Shown: in pieces, positions 41,068 through 54,723 of the stretch
Numbering within the stretch: the stretch's first letter is position 1
How the letters are laid out: the number at the start of each line of letters is the position of its first letter
Assembly (NCBI GenBank): GCA_949318235.1
Contig: OX439131.1
Coordinates: 21,181,972-21,245,971 of the forward strand
DNA: 64,000 nucleotides
Direction of reading: 5' to 3'
Origin: Ecdyonurus torrentis
Lineage: Eukaryota > Arthropoda > Insecta > Ephemeroptera > Heptageniidae
Translations under genes and position numbers: made by a program
The notes under the pieces: generated by a model
The model's input: only the letters and a program-made list of their open reading frames with translations
Told to the model about the DNA's origin: nothing
The model's database searches: none

Positions 41068-42291
41068 TTAATAAAAGAATTATTATTATTATATTTTACG
41101 TATATACATGTTAACATTGTATATTATAGGTGACGGTTACTCGTAACCAAAAACCATTGGTCATTGGTTCTAATTTACGGTTAAAAAAAAGTATGCTTTA
41201 TCATACTTAATCCTATTCATTCATTCATTTTTTGTTTGTTTGTTTGTTTAATAAAACCCATTCTTTTGAAGAAAAAAGTTTATGAAAATCCTATCACAAC
41301 ACTGACGTATACATGTACTGTTGTACAGTACGTACACTGGGCTTACAAAAAAAATAAAAAAATAAAAAGTATACTAAAGTTACGGTATATTATTGACAAA
41401 ATAAAAATACACAACCGCAAGCCAAGAAAAAAAAAAGAAAAATAAGAAAAGAAAAAGAAAGAAAGGTAGAAAGTATTGACAAAATTTTCTGAAAAGATAT
41501 TTTTTACAATTCTTTTTACAATAATGCATAATCATCCTATATATTATAATACTGACTGCTTTGGGTATATAGTATATTATAATAATAATAATAATAAACA
41601 GTATACTTAGGACGTATAAAACATCGATTTATATACTACATGTTTTTGTACATATTTTTGCATCACATAATAATAATAATAATAATTAGAGTATACTAGA
41701 TACATACATGTTGTGTATTATAATAATAATAATATGGGGGTAAAACTTTATCTAAAAAGGTCATAAGAGCTGCATACTTTACTGCAATGTTAAACTTAAT
41801 TAGAAAAAAATTGCATTATTAACATGTTCATAAATTATAAATTATATTTTAATAATAGGTTGGTAATTGATAAACAGCTTCAATGTCTACCTCATTATAA
41901 ATCACAATAAGTATATGAAAATGTGCTGTATTATTATTATTATAAAATATGGATGAATAGATTCTATTTAACTGATATTGAAAAAGTGATTGAATAGCAT
42001 TATTACTATTATTATATATTTTTGAATTTTTATATTATATACTATAGTTATAATAGATTAAATGATTGAAAATTTAATAGAATTTTTTACTAATTTTTTT
42101 TTAAACTTGTTTAAAAAAAATTCTACACGATCTAAATTGAAAGAAATTATTCTGATGAGTTGAAGTTTTAGTAATTAGCTGTCCTATATAGCCTTACAAA
42201 ACTTTTAGTTAGGTCTTAATTTTACATATTAAATTTGAATTGTTAACCAAATGTTTAAACCACCTATTCAATATTAAATTTATTGTTAATT

Positions 42292-42296
<5 letters not shown>

Positions 42297-42385
<89 letters not shown>
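42297..42385. repeat. (AT)n microsatellite
   Basis: An 89 bp AT tract. Confidence 0.98.
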
Positions 42386-42389
<4 letters not shown>

Positions 42390-42700
42390 CTAACACGTTT
42401 CGTTCAACCTCATATTGTTTTCTAAAATCTAGGAATATATTTATTTCTAATTGCAAGAGAAATAATATAACCAAAAAAATTTAATTAGTATATTCAATGA
42501 AATTAATTGAAAACTCCCTTTATAGTCTCTAATTATTCATCAATAACATGATAACGATAATATTAAATAACATTTTATTCAAAACTGCTCAATTTTTTTA
42601 TTTAAAACAAACTTTTACATTTACTTCAAACAAAGTTGTCATAGTATAAACTTTGGATTTTCTTTGCTTACAGAAGATTTAACATATTCGCCATAGGATT

Positions 42701-42845
<145 letters not shown>

Positions 42846-44329
42846 GTAAATGAAGTCTGAAACCTGACGTGCTTAAATTCATCCTTTTCAAACAGATGAG
42901 CACAGAGAGATAAATTGCTTCTATGACCAAACCATATTTATATAGTTATATACGCAGTAAATTAACTATACGTATAGAGTCGCTTGGACACTTCACTATC
43001 TTTAATTAAGAAACGTTTATTGAGCTCAAGTTATTGAACTGAAGTTATCCTTTCAATTGAACTCATTGAAAAAAAGAACGATAAATTTTGAACTATGTAT
43101 AAATGGTATATAGCCTTTATATATTTTATTGATGTGATAAAATTAAATAAATCGATAGTTTTTCAATTATTGTACTTTTTTTTGCTGTTTTTATATATAA
43201 TATATAAAATAATATATAAATTTGAAAATTATAGAAGTTTATTGGAAAGAAAAAAAAATATGAAACATGCAATCTAACAATCAAGATAATATTTCAGATA
43301 AAACTTTATTTTAAATGAACTATTTGTTTGTGAAACAATTTTGATATGCAACTTAAAATTTACATAATATAAGATAATTTATTATCATTGAACATATTTT
43401 AAATCAACTTTAAATCAATATTGATTTTACTCTTGTTTGAGTTCAAGCATTATTTCTGGCAGAAGTTCCGTTATACTGGGAAAGAAACCTCTAGAATATC
43501 AACCAATCAACGCGTGTTGCTGTTGGTAGTAACCTGAAATAAAGGTTACTAATTTATACATACACGGACAAAAATAAATACGTATATAATAGCTATGCTA
43601 TCTAATTTTCAGTGCAATTTGTTCAATACAGCATAATTGATACTAATACATAATACAACTATGATACATAGCATAATTATTATGATATATGGTATAATTA
43701 TTAATGTTGTTCTAATTCAGCATTATTTATGATATAATGACATAAATGCAGCATAAATTACGTAATTTATTCTTTCCCATAACGAGCGATTTCAACGCTC
43801 ATGGGCAAATCAGTATTGATTTCAAGCGTTATACTGTATATTACCACGAAAGGTCATAAAATATTGAAAATTGTGTACAATTTTTTTAATTTATTACTTA
43901 AAACTCGCAAATTTTTTGCCCTTTCTCATAGCTTTAAAATAAATTACAGTAATTAAAAATACTACCAGTGCTCCATAGAAAAATCAGAAAAAATAATTAA
44001 GAACAATGAAACTATTAAAAAGATCAATAATTTTTATTTTAATCTCATAAGATGTAGTTAATTCTCTGTTTTTAAATGTTTTATCCAAAATTGAGTTTAG
44101 GTTTTTTCTTAGAATAACTCGATAAGGCACACAACGTACTCAGTTAAAATTTTTGGTCCCATCAACTAATCTCTTGCGATGTGTTGGCAAGTATTTTCCA
44201 CTTGTAAAATTAATATTTTAATTAAAAAAAAAAACACTGAAAAGAATCTGAAATAGGAACACGTTTCGGTTATGTGATATATGATGTTATGTATTTAGAT
44301 TTAGATATTGACAGCTATAGCCGATTTGA

Positions 44330-44470
44330 ACATGCGTCTATAAAAATCGCTCCTCCACCAGGACACCAGGTACCAGGGGGGGCTGTGCCCCCCGGACCCA
44401 CCTCTCATGGGTTTGTCTTACTGGGTTTTGCATCCCGGCAAATGTGATTTCGCATCCCGGCAAATATTTT
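44330..44470. repeat. GC-rich patch: G/C hairpin and 22 bp tandem repeat
   Basis: GGGGGGC (44377-44383), TGT, GCCCCCC (44387-44393) forms a perfect 7 bp stem with a three-base loop. It is preceded by three ACCAGG units. GCATCCCGGCAAAT occurs at 44430-44443 and 44452-44465, a 22 bp period. The patch is non-coding and sharply GC-richer than its neighbours; it is probably a fragment of a repeat family. Confidence 0.6.
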
Positions 44471-44970
44471 GTTCCTCTTTTTAACATGGATGAGGAAGCA
44501 ATAAATCTTATTTTTCATCAAGTATTAAATTATTTTTTACTTAAATTTTTTAAACATTTACATATACATATTTAAAAAAAGAAAGTATAAAAGCTGCAAC
44601 GTATAAATTTTATAAATGGGACAGTTATATGGTATTTTAACACCATATATATAACGCATATTTCTTATCTCTGAAGTGGTCAGCACTAGATTATCATGTC
44701 TGTGGGTATACTATACATACATAGTATAGGGTAAAAGCCTGACCTGTGTCTATACTCTATACTGACCATCACGCACGTTTACAAATCAATAACCTGCATG
44801 ATCTTACATAATATTTTTGTCTATATATCATGTCAGAAAATATTGTTTAATATTAGTTTTGGCTTTGGAATGAAATGAGATGAGGTAAAATTTATAAATA
44901 TCTATTTTAAAAACTTCCTTGTATAAAGGCACCGCTATATCACTGCGCTAAAAAAAATATATGTATACCT

Positions 44971-45054
44971 TTAAGGAGTAATTGCTATTCGCTCAGTAAT
45001 GTAGGAGGCCCAAGAGCAACGCAATTTTATCGAGTAAATAGCAATTGATCCTTT
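44971..45054 (+). ncRNA. pre-miRNA-like hairpin (candidate)
   Basis: The 5' arm TTAAGGAGTAATTGCTATT then CGCTC pairs with the 3' arm, whose reverse complement reads TAAAGGATCAATTGCTATT then TACTC. About 33 positions pair, with small symmetric two-base mismatches, around a loop of about 20 nt. Length, arm pairing and mismatch pattern resemble animal miRNA precursors. A small palindromic transposon is the main alternative. The opposite strand would fold equally. Confidence 0.3.
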
Positions 45055-45064
45055 ATCTCTTATA

Positions 45065-46570
<1,506 letters not shown>

Positions 46571-46574
46571 CTGG

Positions 46575-46990
46575 CTAGACTTTAGTATGTGCATGGCATA
46601 CCTCCGCACCGGCAAAAGCAAAAGAGAGAGACACAACTTCGGACTTTTGGCCCGCAGCCAGCCGAATAGCAGCGAATAGAAACGAAGTTTTCAAACCCCG
46701 GCATACAGAAATTTATCCCGGGCGTTGAGTGTAGTAGAACGAAAACGAGCGAGCTGTTGAGAACAGGCAAAGATACACAAGCTTTAATAATAATCAGAAT
46801 GCAGCCGTGGTGTTCACGGCGCAAACTGAATAGAAAAAATGCCGGGTTAATAAAAGCCGGCATAGTTAAAGCATTGCAAGAACAATGCTGCTTGAAGATG
46901 CAAGAAAACAACCATACTCGGCAGCAAGTGTCAATAATATTGTGTAGCGCTCCTCGTATGCTGCCGATCAAATGTTGTGATACACGATAG
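46575..46990. promoter_or_regulatory. unique GC-richer island 5' of the channel exon
   Basis: A 416 bp island about 290 bp upstream of the channel exon. It has CpGs and several short palindromes (GCCGG/CCGGC at 46841-46861, GCATTG/CAATGC near 46873-46889). A real-ATG 63-codon open frame (46799-46990) runs on the plus strand and a 129-codon frame without an ATG start runs on the minus strand. Neither has a recognised motif. No consensus splice donor was seen. Promoter, 5' non-coding exon, or small gene are all possible; position favours a link with the channel gene. Confidence 0.4.
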
Positions 46991-47281
46991 TAGTTTTATA
47001 AAATTGATTACTAATTATTTATATAACGTAAATAATAAACAAAATTTAAAAAAATCAAGACAAGAAAAAGAAGATAAATAAAGTAAAACAATAATTATAT
47101 ACATATATAATATCTAGTGAATAGAGTGAATTAAAATACTATTTTTCATTTTTTTTCCTTCTATACTTCTCTCTTTTTTTTATTTCTTTTTTTTTTCTCC
47201 TTGAAGCACATATTTTTCTGTATTCACTCTTTCTCCTCCTGTCTTACTATTTACTCCCTTCTAAATATTTTTCATTTTTAG

Positions 47282-47780
47282 TTGTGCAGCAAACTTGAGT
47301 GAGACAGTAGAGTGACGTTTAGCCATGAACGGTGAATCCTCAAACGTTTTATCACCGTGTGAGGCGAATCCTAATTCACCTGCTGCGGGTACAAATCCTG
47401 CTGAAGTTCATGTTGATATAGATGATGATGAAAGTGAAAATAATAATACGGATAATATAGAAAGGAGAGGATCAATTAGTCCTAATGTAACTTCTTCTGG
47501 TGGTTGTGTAAGTGCGAGTGCTAGTGGAAATTTTGGTAGTAGGACACCAACATCAAGATCTTCAGCAAAACAAGGCAAACAACAAGTGAAACCATTTACT
47601 AAAGAATCGTTAGAAAGATTAGAAAATAAAACAGTTCAATTAGTGCGTGAATATGGCTTCCAACCAAGACGTAAAGTTAGTGTTGAGGATGGTTCTGTTT
47701 TACCAAATAAATTTGAACCATTTCCAAGAAATCTTTATGGTAGACCACTTGAAGAAATTGACAACTTTATTTATGATGAG
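47282..47780 (+). CDS. voltage-gated sodium/cation channel, first coding exon (BSC1/DSC1-like)
   Basis: This exon encodes the cytoplasmic N-terminus (152 codons, 47325-47780) of a four-domain voltage-gated channel. The acceptor is a long pyrimidine tract ending TTTTTAG at 47281 (an alternative AG is at 47289). An in-frame TGA at 47313-47315 lies upstream of the ATG at 47325, fixing the start. Residues 1-85 are acidic and Ser/Asn-rich, low-similarity sequence. Residues 90-100, PFTKESLERLE, match the FxPFTRESL motif common to Nav N-termini. Residues 138-152, YGRPLEEIDNFIYDE, resemble the segment just before domain I in insect BSC1/DSC1 (Nav2) channels rather than para. The donor GAG-GTAAGA at 47781 leaves phase 0. 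All transmembrane segments must lie beyond this window, so the gene is partial. Codon use is AT-biased like its surroundings. Confident in the channel family, less in the subfamily. Confidence 0.82.
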
Positions 47781-50742
47781 GTAAGATATAATTATTTTTA
47801 TTTTTTATCAATATAAATATATTTTTATTTTATTTCGCCACCTTAAAAAAAATGTGGTCAAAGAATTGCCGCAGTATGGGTCGTAGCGTGTCTATAGTTA
47901 TATTGATCGTGTTTTTTTTTTATATGTGTATATGATCATGAACATGGAAACTTTTTTTTTATTTTATATTTAGAAAAAAAGAAACAAAAAATAACATAAG
48001 GATATTATTTCACCTTTTTTTGATTTTTGATTTCTATATATTTCTTATATACGTTTTAAAATAAATCATAAGATTGGTAGGAGGTGGTCACAGGTGTAAG
48101 GGACGAGCTTTTGAACGAGCGTACTATAAAATAAAAATAGAGAAAAAGAGAGTTAAAAAAAATAAATAATAATAATAATAGAACATCATTGTTTTTTAGG
48201 TTTATGTCAAACATTTTTGACAAGCAAATAGTTATGATATTGACCGGATTACTCGTGTTTGATGGAAGAATTAAACTGTCAAGAAAATGTCAATCAATTT
48301 TTATAATCTTTTTTTTTTACCACCTACGCATTAGTTTCATATAAAATTGTGTGTATAAATCGGATTAAAATTTTTTTTATGTACATAAATAGTGAAATTG
48401 ACAGAAAAATTCTAATCCTCATTATAATGGTATGAATAAATATTTATAACTGACAGGAGTGCATTTTACGGCAAATTTTACATAATTATAATTTTTATCT
48501 AATAAATATTTTTAAGATAATTAAAATTTCTTCATTAATGAAAGTTTCATTATTTCGTATTAGATATGCTAATGCTATCTTAAAAGTTTGTTTCTTAGGA
48601 ATTTAAAGTGAATAATTTAAAATAACTCTAATATACTCCATAATGTACTTAATTATATAAGTTTGTGACATAAATTATTACATAACTTTTTAAAATATAA
48701 AAAATATCTTTATTATTAATTAACTAGAAAAATGACAAATTGATGTTATATACTCGTTAAAAATTTATCATGAAGGGCAATTATTACAGAAATATTTCAA
48801 ATTTATATTTAAGAAATTTGAGTCTTAATGATTTTATTAGTATTTTTTTTTTCTATGGTCCTAAATATTTTTATTACATAAATATGAATTGAAAAAAAAT
48901 TTCAAAGGTTTGTGGTTTATAAATTCTGACGTAATTGGCAATTTCTTTTTGCTTAGCTTTATTTGAAAAGAAATAATGATGTCTCTGTAAAGATATTCTC
49001 TTTATAGTTCTACATTTAAATTAGCTACCATTGTTGAGAAGTATATTTTTTTTTCTATAGAAAATGAGAAAAAACTTGCTTCTATAAATTCATGCATATT
49101 ACAAAATAACATGCAAGGGAATAATATTTTAAAATGGAGTAATAATTAAAATGTATAACTTCCTCACATTATGTATATATGGTAAAATAATAAAATACAT
49201 ACGCAAATTAAATATAATTATATTTTTTAACTGAACTATAATGTATTGCTTTCAAGAATGTACGAAAATCGTAAAATCGTATTTTAAAATTAGATAGCCG
49301 GGAATCAGATTTTTACTTCGCAAATTCTAGAACAAAATAATAATATACTACAATCATTATTCTGATATAGGAAAAAATTCTGATGAACCAAAGTTCATTT
49401 TAAACTATTTATATTAAATAATATTAATTATTTGAAAAAAATCTTTGGATGCTAAATTATATGACATTATATGTCATTTGATTTTACAAAATTTATGTTA
49501 ATTAAAAAGGGGGGGGGGGAGATCATACAAATTAACGTTAGAAATTTAAGCACTGCATAATTTTAATTTACATTTTGGAAGTTATTATAAAATAGAAGTC
49601 AATAAATTTATTCAAATATATCAACTGAAAAAAAAAAAAAAAAAAAAAAAGGATTCAATTTGATAACTTTTATACAAGTAAATTGAACTTGGTATAAAAA
49701 TTGTACCAACTTGTGACGAGCTATGTAGACTAAAAGTTGATGGATTTTATTCAGTACATTACATACATACAGCGGGACGACGAATGCCTGAAGCATGTTT
49801 GTAAAAGATGATAGAGAATGACTATAATGTCAACGGAAGTATGAGGAAGAGATAGATAGTTCACGTTTGGTGTTCACTTATATTATATGTGTGTAACCAT
49901 ATCGATACATGACCTTGCTTTTAAAAATCACGCGTGCCGCAATCCATTGCAGGCGTGTGTAAATCATATTTTCAAAACGTTGAATATTTTATTGTTTGGC
50001 GCATACTTGTGAATATTTTATTGTGTATAATATTCATATTTTATAATAATATGTTGTATATATATTTTTTTTTTTTACTGATAACATTTTATTTATTGGT
50101 ATAATATGTTTCATATTTAAGATAATTTTTTTTATTAATAATTTAATACTATTGGATTTTTAAATACAGTTAAATATAGTTAATTTTATTTCGCTATCAA
50201 ATATGAATATTTATTATACAGTCTTTTTTATTATTATTTTTCTTAATAAATGCTTTGTTAGGTTACCCATCACAGACCTTCCCTCTTCACCATTATTTTT
50301 AAGATCTATATAAATGTTCGTATGAAAATGTAAGCAAGGAATTTTAATTATTACTGAACAGCTTTATTGTTTTCTTATTTCTCATTCTGTAACATTTTTT
50401 TTTTTCGAACATGAAATCTTTCTCATGAAATATTTAGCACTAAAAAAAATTCAAAACAGATTTTTTTTATATTATATCTAAAAAAAACTTGGCATATAAA
50501 AAAGTTCCATAAAAAATTTCATTGTTAGAAATAAATGAAATGGAGATATATATGAATGAGACACTTTTTTTTAATAAAAAAAGTTATGATTTTGCTCTTT
50601 TTTTGCAGGTATCTTAATTTAAATTACATGGGTAGTTTTATTAATTCAAAATATGATAATTTTCACATGGAGATAAAAAAAAATCACGCTCTATTTTTAT
50701 TGATGTAACATTATAATAATATTATATAACATGCCTGGGGCG

Positions 50743-50795
<53 letters not shown>

Positions 50796-51210
50796 CTATT
50801 AGCTCCTGTATGTATTCAGTTAAACGTGCTTTGTAAAAGCAACATCATATTTTTTTTAATAATAAGTTTAAGGTTTGAAAAATGCATTAAAATTATAATA
50901 AGGCACGAAGTTAATTCAATAAAAAAAAATGTTATAATATATAGGAATAAGTATTCATATAAATTAAAATTCCTTTGTGATGTACGATTCATTAAATTTA
51001 TTCATTGAGTACATGAAATCACTAATTAATTAAGTGTTGAGACAAAAGTTTATTTTTATAATTGATATGGAAGTTAAAATGAATCCTTTTTAATTATTAC
51101 GTATACGAATAAACAATTTAAAATTGTGAAAATGTTTTTGGACTTAAATTTTACAAGTACGCGTATATACTTAATATGCAAACGTTATTCGTTACATTTT
51201 TTTTATAGTC
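47781..51210 (+). other. intron of the channel gene, AT-rich part
   Basis: After the donor GTAAGA, no second exon continuing the channel (expected hydrophobic S1 region) is visible on the plus strand. The stretch is AT-rich, with a G11 run near 49509, an A-run near 49627 and a (TC)n tract at 50745-50792. The intron assignment follows from the exon upstream and runs to at least the window end. Confidence 0.65.
50745..50792. repeat. (TC)n microsatellite
   Basis: A 48 bp TC tract. Confidence 0.97.
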
Positions 51211-51214
51211 AGCT

Positions 51215-51370
51215 CAATGCTGCATGTCGGTTGATAAGCGTTGACATTGATGGTCAGTACATGTGACGTCATAACAAATTTGCGAGCTTTTTAATGTGCG
51301 TGTGCGCCCCATTAAATGTAGTCTCCCGTGGAGCTATGGAGAGGAATACAATTACAGGGTGATTGCATTT
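51215..51370 (+). promoter_or_regulatory. intronic GC-richer island with CRE
   Basis: A unique island with a perfect CRE palindrome, TGACGTCA (51264-51271), CpGs, and GTGCGTGTGCGCCCC. It lies about 3.4 kb downstream of the channel start exon. Intronic enhancer or alternative promoter are possible; nothing proves either. Confidence 0.3.
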
Positions 51371-52172
51371 GAAGTGAACACTATGTACTTGAAGTCATCG
51401 TTGCACATTTCAATATGCATTTAAACACTTTTGCTTCGTATTCACTGTTAGTAGTTTTATACAAACGAGATATTATCATAAAAAATCAGTTTGTTACACT
51501 GTGAAAAATATACATTGATTCATTTATTTAAAATTTCAAATCGAAACAGGGGTGTTACTCAGATTAATGTAAATTATCGTGTAACATAATTTTTGGGTTT
51601 TAATTTAAAAATTGCACTACAGACTTAGAAAATAGAAATAACATTGAACGGACCACTTGCAATGAAATGTTTTTTAATTGTTGCAAAGTGTTTGTAAAAA
51701 AAGATTTTTCAATAAGAAATACATTAAGAATATTCAAATTTATTATAGTTCGTTCATTGCAAGTGTTCCATTGGCAGATAAAAAGTACGTGCTTAAATAT
51801 TGTTTGCAATATTTATTTATATTAATTTGTTATGTCATGTTACGTTGTTTTTATCAAGAGTGGAGTGTCAACTTAAAAAAATATTATATAATCGTTAATT
51901 CCAGGCTATAATAATAAGGCATGAGACACGTATACTCGGATGTTTTTCATTTTGATATATGTTATAGACCTATCCAAGGTACTTTTTTGCCGAAAGTCAA
52001 AATTTTCAAAATCGGGTTTTTCCCGCCAAAAATTCAAATTCAAATTATTGCAAGTTCCACATTATACCTAACTTTGAAGCACTGTAGCATAAAAACAAAT
52101 TAAGATAAAACTATAAAACTGGCGCCAGATTATGTAACATATAGTGGACAACAAAAAGTACTGTGAACACTT

Positions 52173-52208
52173 TGACCTTGAACAATGGTAAAGGTCATCA
52201 AAAGGTCA
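52173..52208. promoter_or_regulatory. nuclear-receptor-type half-sites in palindrome arm
   Basis: TGACCTTGA (52173-52181) is, on the minus strand, TCAAGGTCA, the extended half-site used by FTZ-F1/ERR-type receptors. Two AGGTCA half-sites follow (52192-52197 and 52203-52208) as a direct repeat with 5 bp spacing. The set recurs in inverted order in the right arm near 53210-53250. Confidence 0.35.
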
Positions 52209-52887
52209 TTTAAATTTTTAAACGTTATTTATAAAAAAGTGCCGATTTAATATGAAAAATGGAAATTACCATATTGTAGAAAAACATTTTAAGATCATTT
52301 AACTAAAAATTAAAATATGTGAATTTTTGATTTACGGATTTTGGAGCGAAAAACGTTGCGCGGCAAAGGCGAAATCGAGGTGCCGGAGCGCGCGCTCTCG
52401 TAACTCGGCAAGCATTTTTGCTCTCTACAGCCTCCAAATGTGATTAAACAACAGGAACTATGTATGTATATTATTTTTTAGGATATTTTTTTATCTTATA
52501 TGACCCACCCGCCTACCCACCCACCCACTTTTTTTTTTTTTTCTTGCTTCTAAAGATTAAAGCGTGAAATCAGTTTGAAAGCTAACAGTAACAGCTACGT
52601 ATGATAAAATTTTCAGAACCCGTAAACATTAGATGAGAGTGAAATTAACTATTGAAATTAACAAATCCTCAGTTGAGACGAAAACTAAAAAAAAAAAAAA
52701 AAAAAAAATTACAATTTATAATCCTTTTTTTTTTTTTTTTTTTTTACATTCTCTTATCCTAATTTACCACTGAGCAAAATTTCCTATGTTTCTTTCCTTA
52801 CAACTTATTAGTCAAATCCCGCAGTAACTGATTTCACGCTTTAATCTTTATATTATTAGGAAAAAGAAGCAAGAAAAAAAAAAAAGT

Positions 52888-52919
52888 GGGTGGGTGGGTG
52901 GGTGGGTAGGCGGGTGGGT
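52888..52919 (+). other. G-quadruplex-capable tract
   Basis: Five consecutive GGG runs separated by single T residues, then AGGCGGGTGGG. This is the classical short-loop quadruplex pattern. The left arm carries the complementary CCCACCC tract (52503-52528) with fewer units. Confidence 0.7.
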
Positions 52920-53703
52920 CATATAAGATAAAAAAATATCCTAAAAAATAATATACATACATAGTTCCTGTTGTTTAATCACATTTGGAGGCTGTAGAGA
53001 GCAAAAATGCTTGCCGAGTTACGAGAGCGCGCGCTCCGGCACCTCGATTTCACCTTTGCCGCGCAACGTTTTTCGCTCCAAAATCCGTAAATCAAAAATT
53101 CACATATTTTAATTTTTAGTTAAATGATCTTAAAATGTTTTTCTACAATATGGTAATTTCCATTTTTCATATTAAATCGGCACTTTTTTATAAATAACGT
53201 TTAAAAATTTAAATGACCTTTTGATGACCTTTACCATTGTTCAAGGTCAAAGTGTTCACAGTACTTTTTGTTGTCCACTATATGTTACATAATCTGGCGC
53301 CAGTTTTATAGTTTTATCTTAATTTGTTTTTATGCTACAGTGCTTCAAAGTTAGGTATAATGTGGAACTTGCAATAATTTGAATTTGAATTTTTGGCGGG
53401 AAAAACCCGATTTTGAAAATTTTGACTTTCGGCAAAAAAGTACCTTGGATAGGTCTATAACATATATCAAAATGAAAAACATCCGAGTATACGTGTCTCA
53501 TGCCTTATTATTATAGCCTGGAATTAACGTAATAAAAAAATACAAGATTGTAAAATGAGAAGTATAATAAATACTGAAATTTTAAAATATTAATTTCTAA
53601 GAAAATTTATAAGGTCTAATGCATGTTTTTACCCTTGTTTCCTTCCTGTTTTTAGTACGTTATATCACATGACAATGAAAAAAAAAATCTTTTTCCCCAT
53701 TCT

Positions 53704-53716
53704 TGACCTTTGACCT
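53704..53716 (-). promoter_or_regulatory. perfect DR1 nuclear-receptor element
   Basis: On the minus strand AGGTCA-A-AGGTCA, a perfect direct repeat with 1 bp spacing, the arrangement bound by HNF4- and RXR/USP-type dimers. It lies 180 bp outside the right end of the palindromic element. Confidence 0.4.
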
Positions 53717-53897
53717 TTCATTATTATTATTATTATTTTTTTTTTTTGACACGGGATGTGTTTTAATAACAGAGCATTTTATAAAGAAAGTTTTTTTTCT
53801 CTCTCTCTTCTTCTACTGTATAGAGGTGTTTAGAGATTGCGACAAGCAAAGCAACGTGTACGCAGATTTTGTTTTAACAGCCTTTGGCAGAGCACAA

Positions 53898-53951
53898 GTA
53901 TACGCAATATTTTTGGACAAAAGTATACTGTATACGCAATATTTTTGGACA
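53898..53951. repeat. 22 bp direct repeat, 32 bp period
   Basis: GTATACGCAATATTTTTGGA followed by CA occurs at 53898-53919 and 53930-53951. The open frame through this region (53703-53963) has no ATG support and no recognised motif. Confidence 0.8.
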
Positions 53952-54723
53952 TTACAGACGTAAAACATGAAAAAGTTTTTCTCTACCAACTGAAATAAAA
54001 TTTTTTAAAACTATTTTCTTAAAGAAATATTGCATTTCAAACTCCAAATTTACCTTTCAAGTACTGTAAAAACATTGAAGAACAAAATGTAATTAGAATT
54101 CTTAATTTTGTTATTATTATAAATTTAATCATCAACAATTTTTACCATCACTAAATGTAAACTAAATTCAATTATACTGTATATTCATTCATATTGCTTT
54201 GAATTAAACCAAATAATGTAGGATTAATTTAAATCTATTATGTTTTTCCATAAATCATATAAAATTTCTCGAGCTACACTTGATTTCATATTGTTGGCTT
54301 TATTGGATGCTCTTTTTTTATATCGAAACCCATTTAATCAAATTAGAAAATTAAAGAAACCAGGCGTAAAAACTACAATATCTTCTTGGCATAATAAATC
54401 ATAAAAATGATAAGCTATACTAAACTTTTTCTCCGTAAAGAATAAAAGTTTTCTTGAGTTTTTTTTTCCTTAATAAAAATAAAAATATATATTATATATA
54501 AATAATTTTAAATACATTCTAATTATAGAGAGACAAAAAACATATGCTTCCTTCTTTTATACCGGTTAATAAAATGTATGTGTGTTATAATTTTTGAGAA
54601 CGTATGCAATGTTTAATATCATTTTGTTGTGAGAAAAGTCTAAGCAAATATGAGTACTGCAGTGTGTCGAGAGCTTTTGTAAGTTAAAGCTAAAGTCAGT
54701 ATAGCTTTGCTATATAGCGTGCT

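Larger units (their letters stand above)
51899..53523. mobile_element. TTAA-flanked giant palindrome, 1.6 kb
   Basis: TTAA lies at both borders (51895-51898, 53524-53527). The ends are TTCCAGGCTATAATAATAAG on both sides in inverted orientation. The left arm (51899-52574) and right arm (52828-53523) are almost identical, so the same 60-codon frame appears on both strands. The ~250 bp centre is unique with A and T runs. The arms carry CpG-rich sequence (GAGCGCGCGCTC) and CCCACC/GGTGGG tracts. No transposase. TTAA duplication suggests piggyBac-like mobilisation. It sits in the presumed channel intron. Confidence 0.88.

Noticed and set aside
47781..47816. Extension of the channel frame by 11 codons past 47780
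   Set aside because: GAG-GTAAGA is a good splice donor and the extension is AT-rich with an immediate stop, typical of intron read-through.
51921..53501. Two identical 60-codon open frames on opposite strands as a duplicated gene
   Set aside because: They are mirror images of the palindrome arms; no coding signature beyond the repeat.
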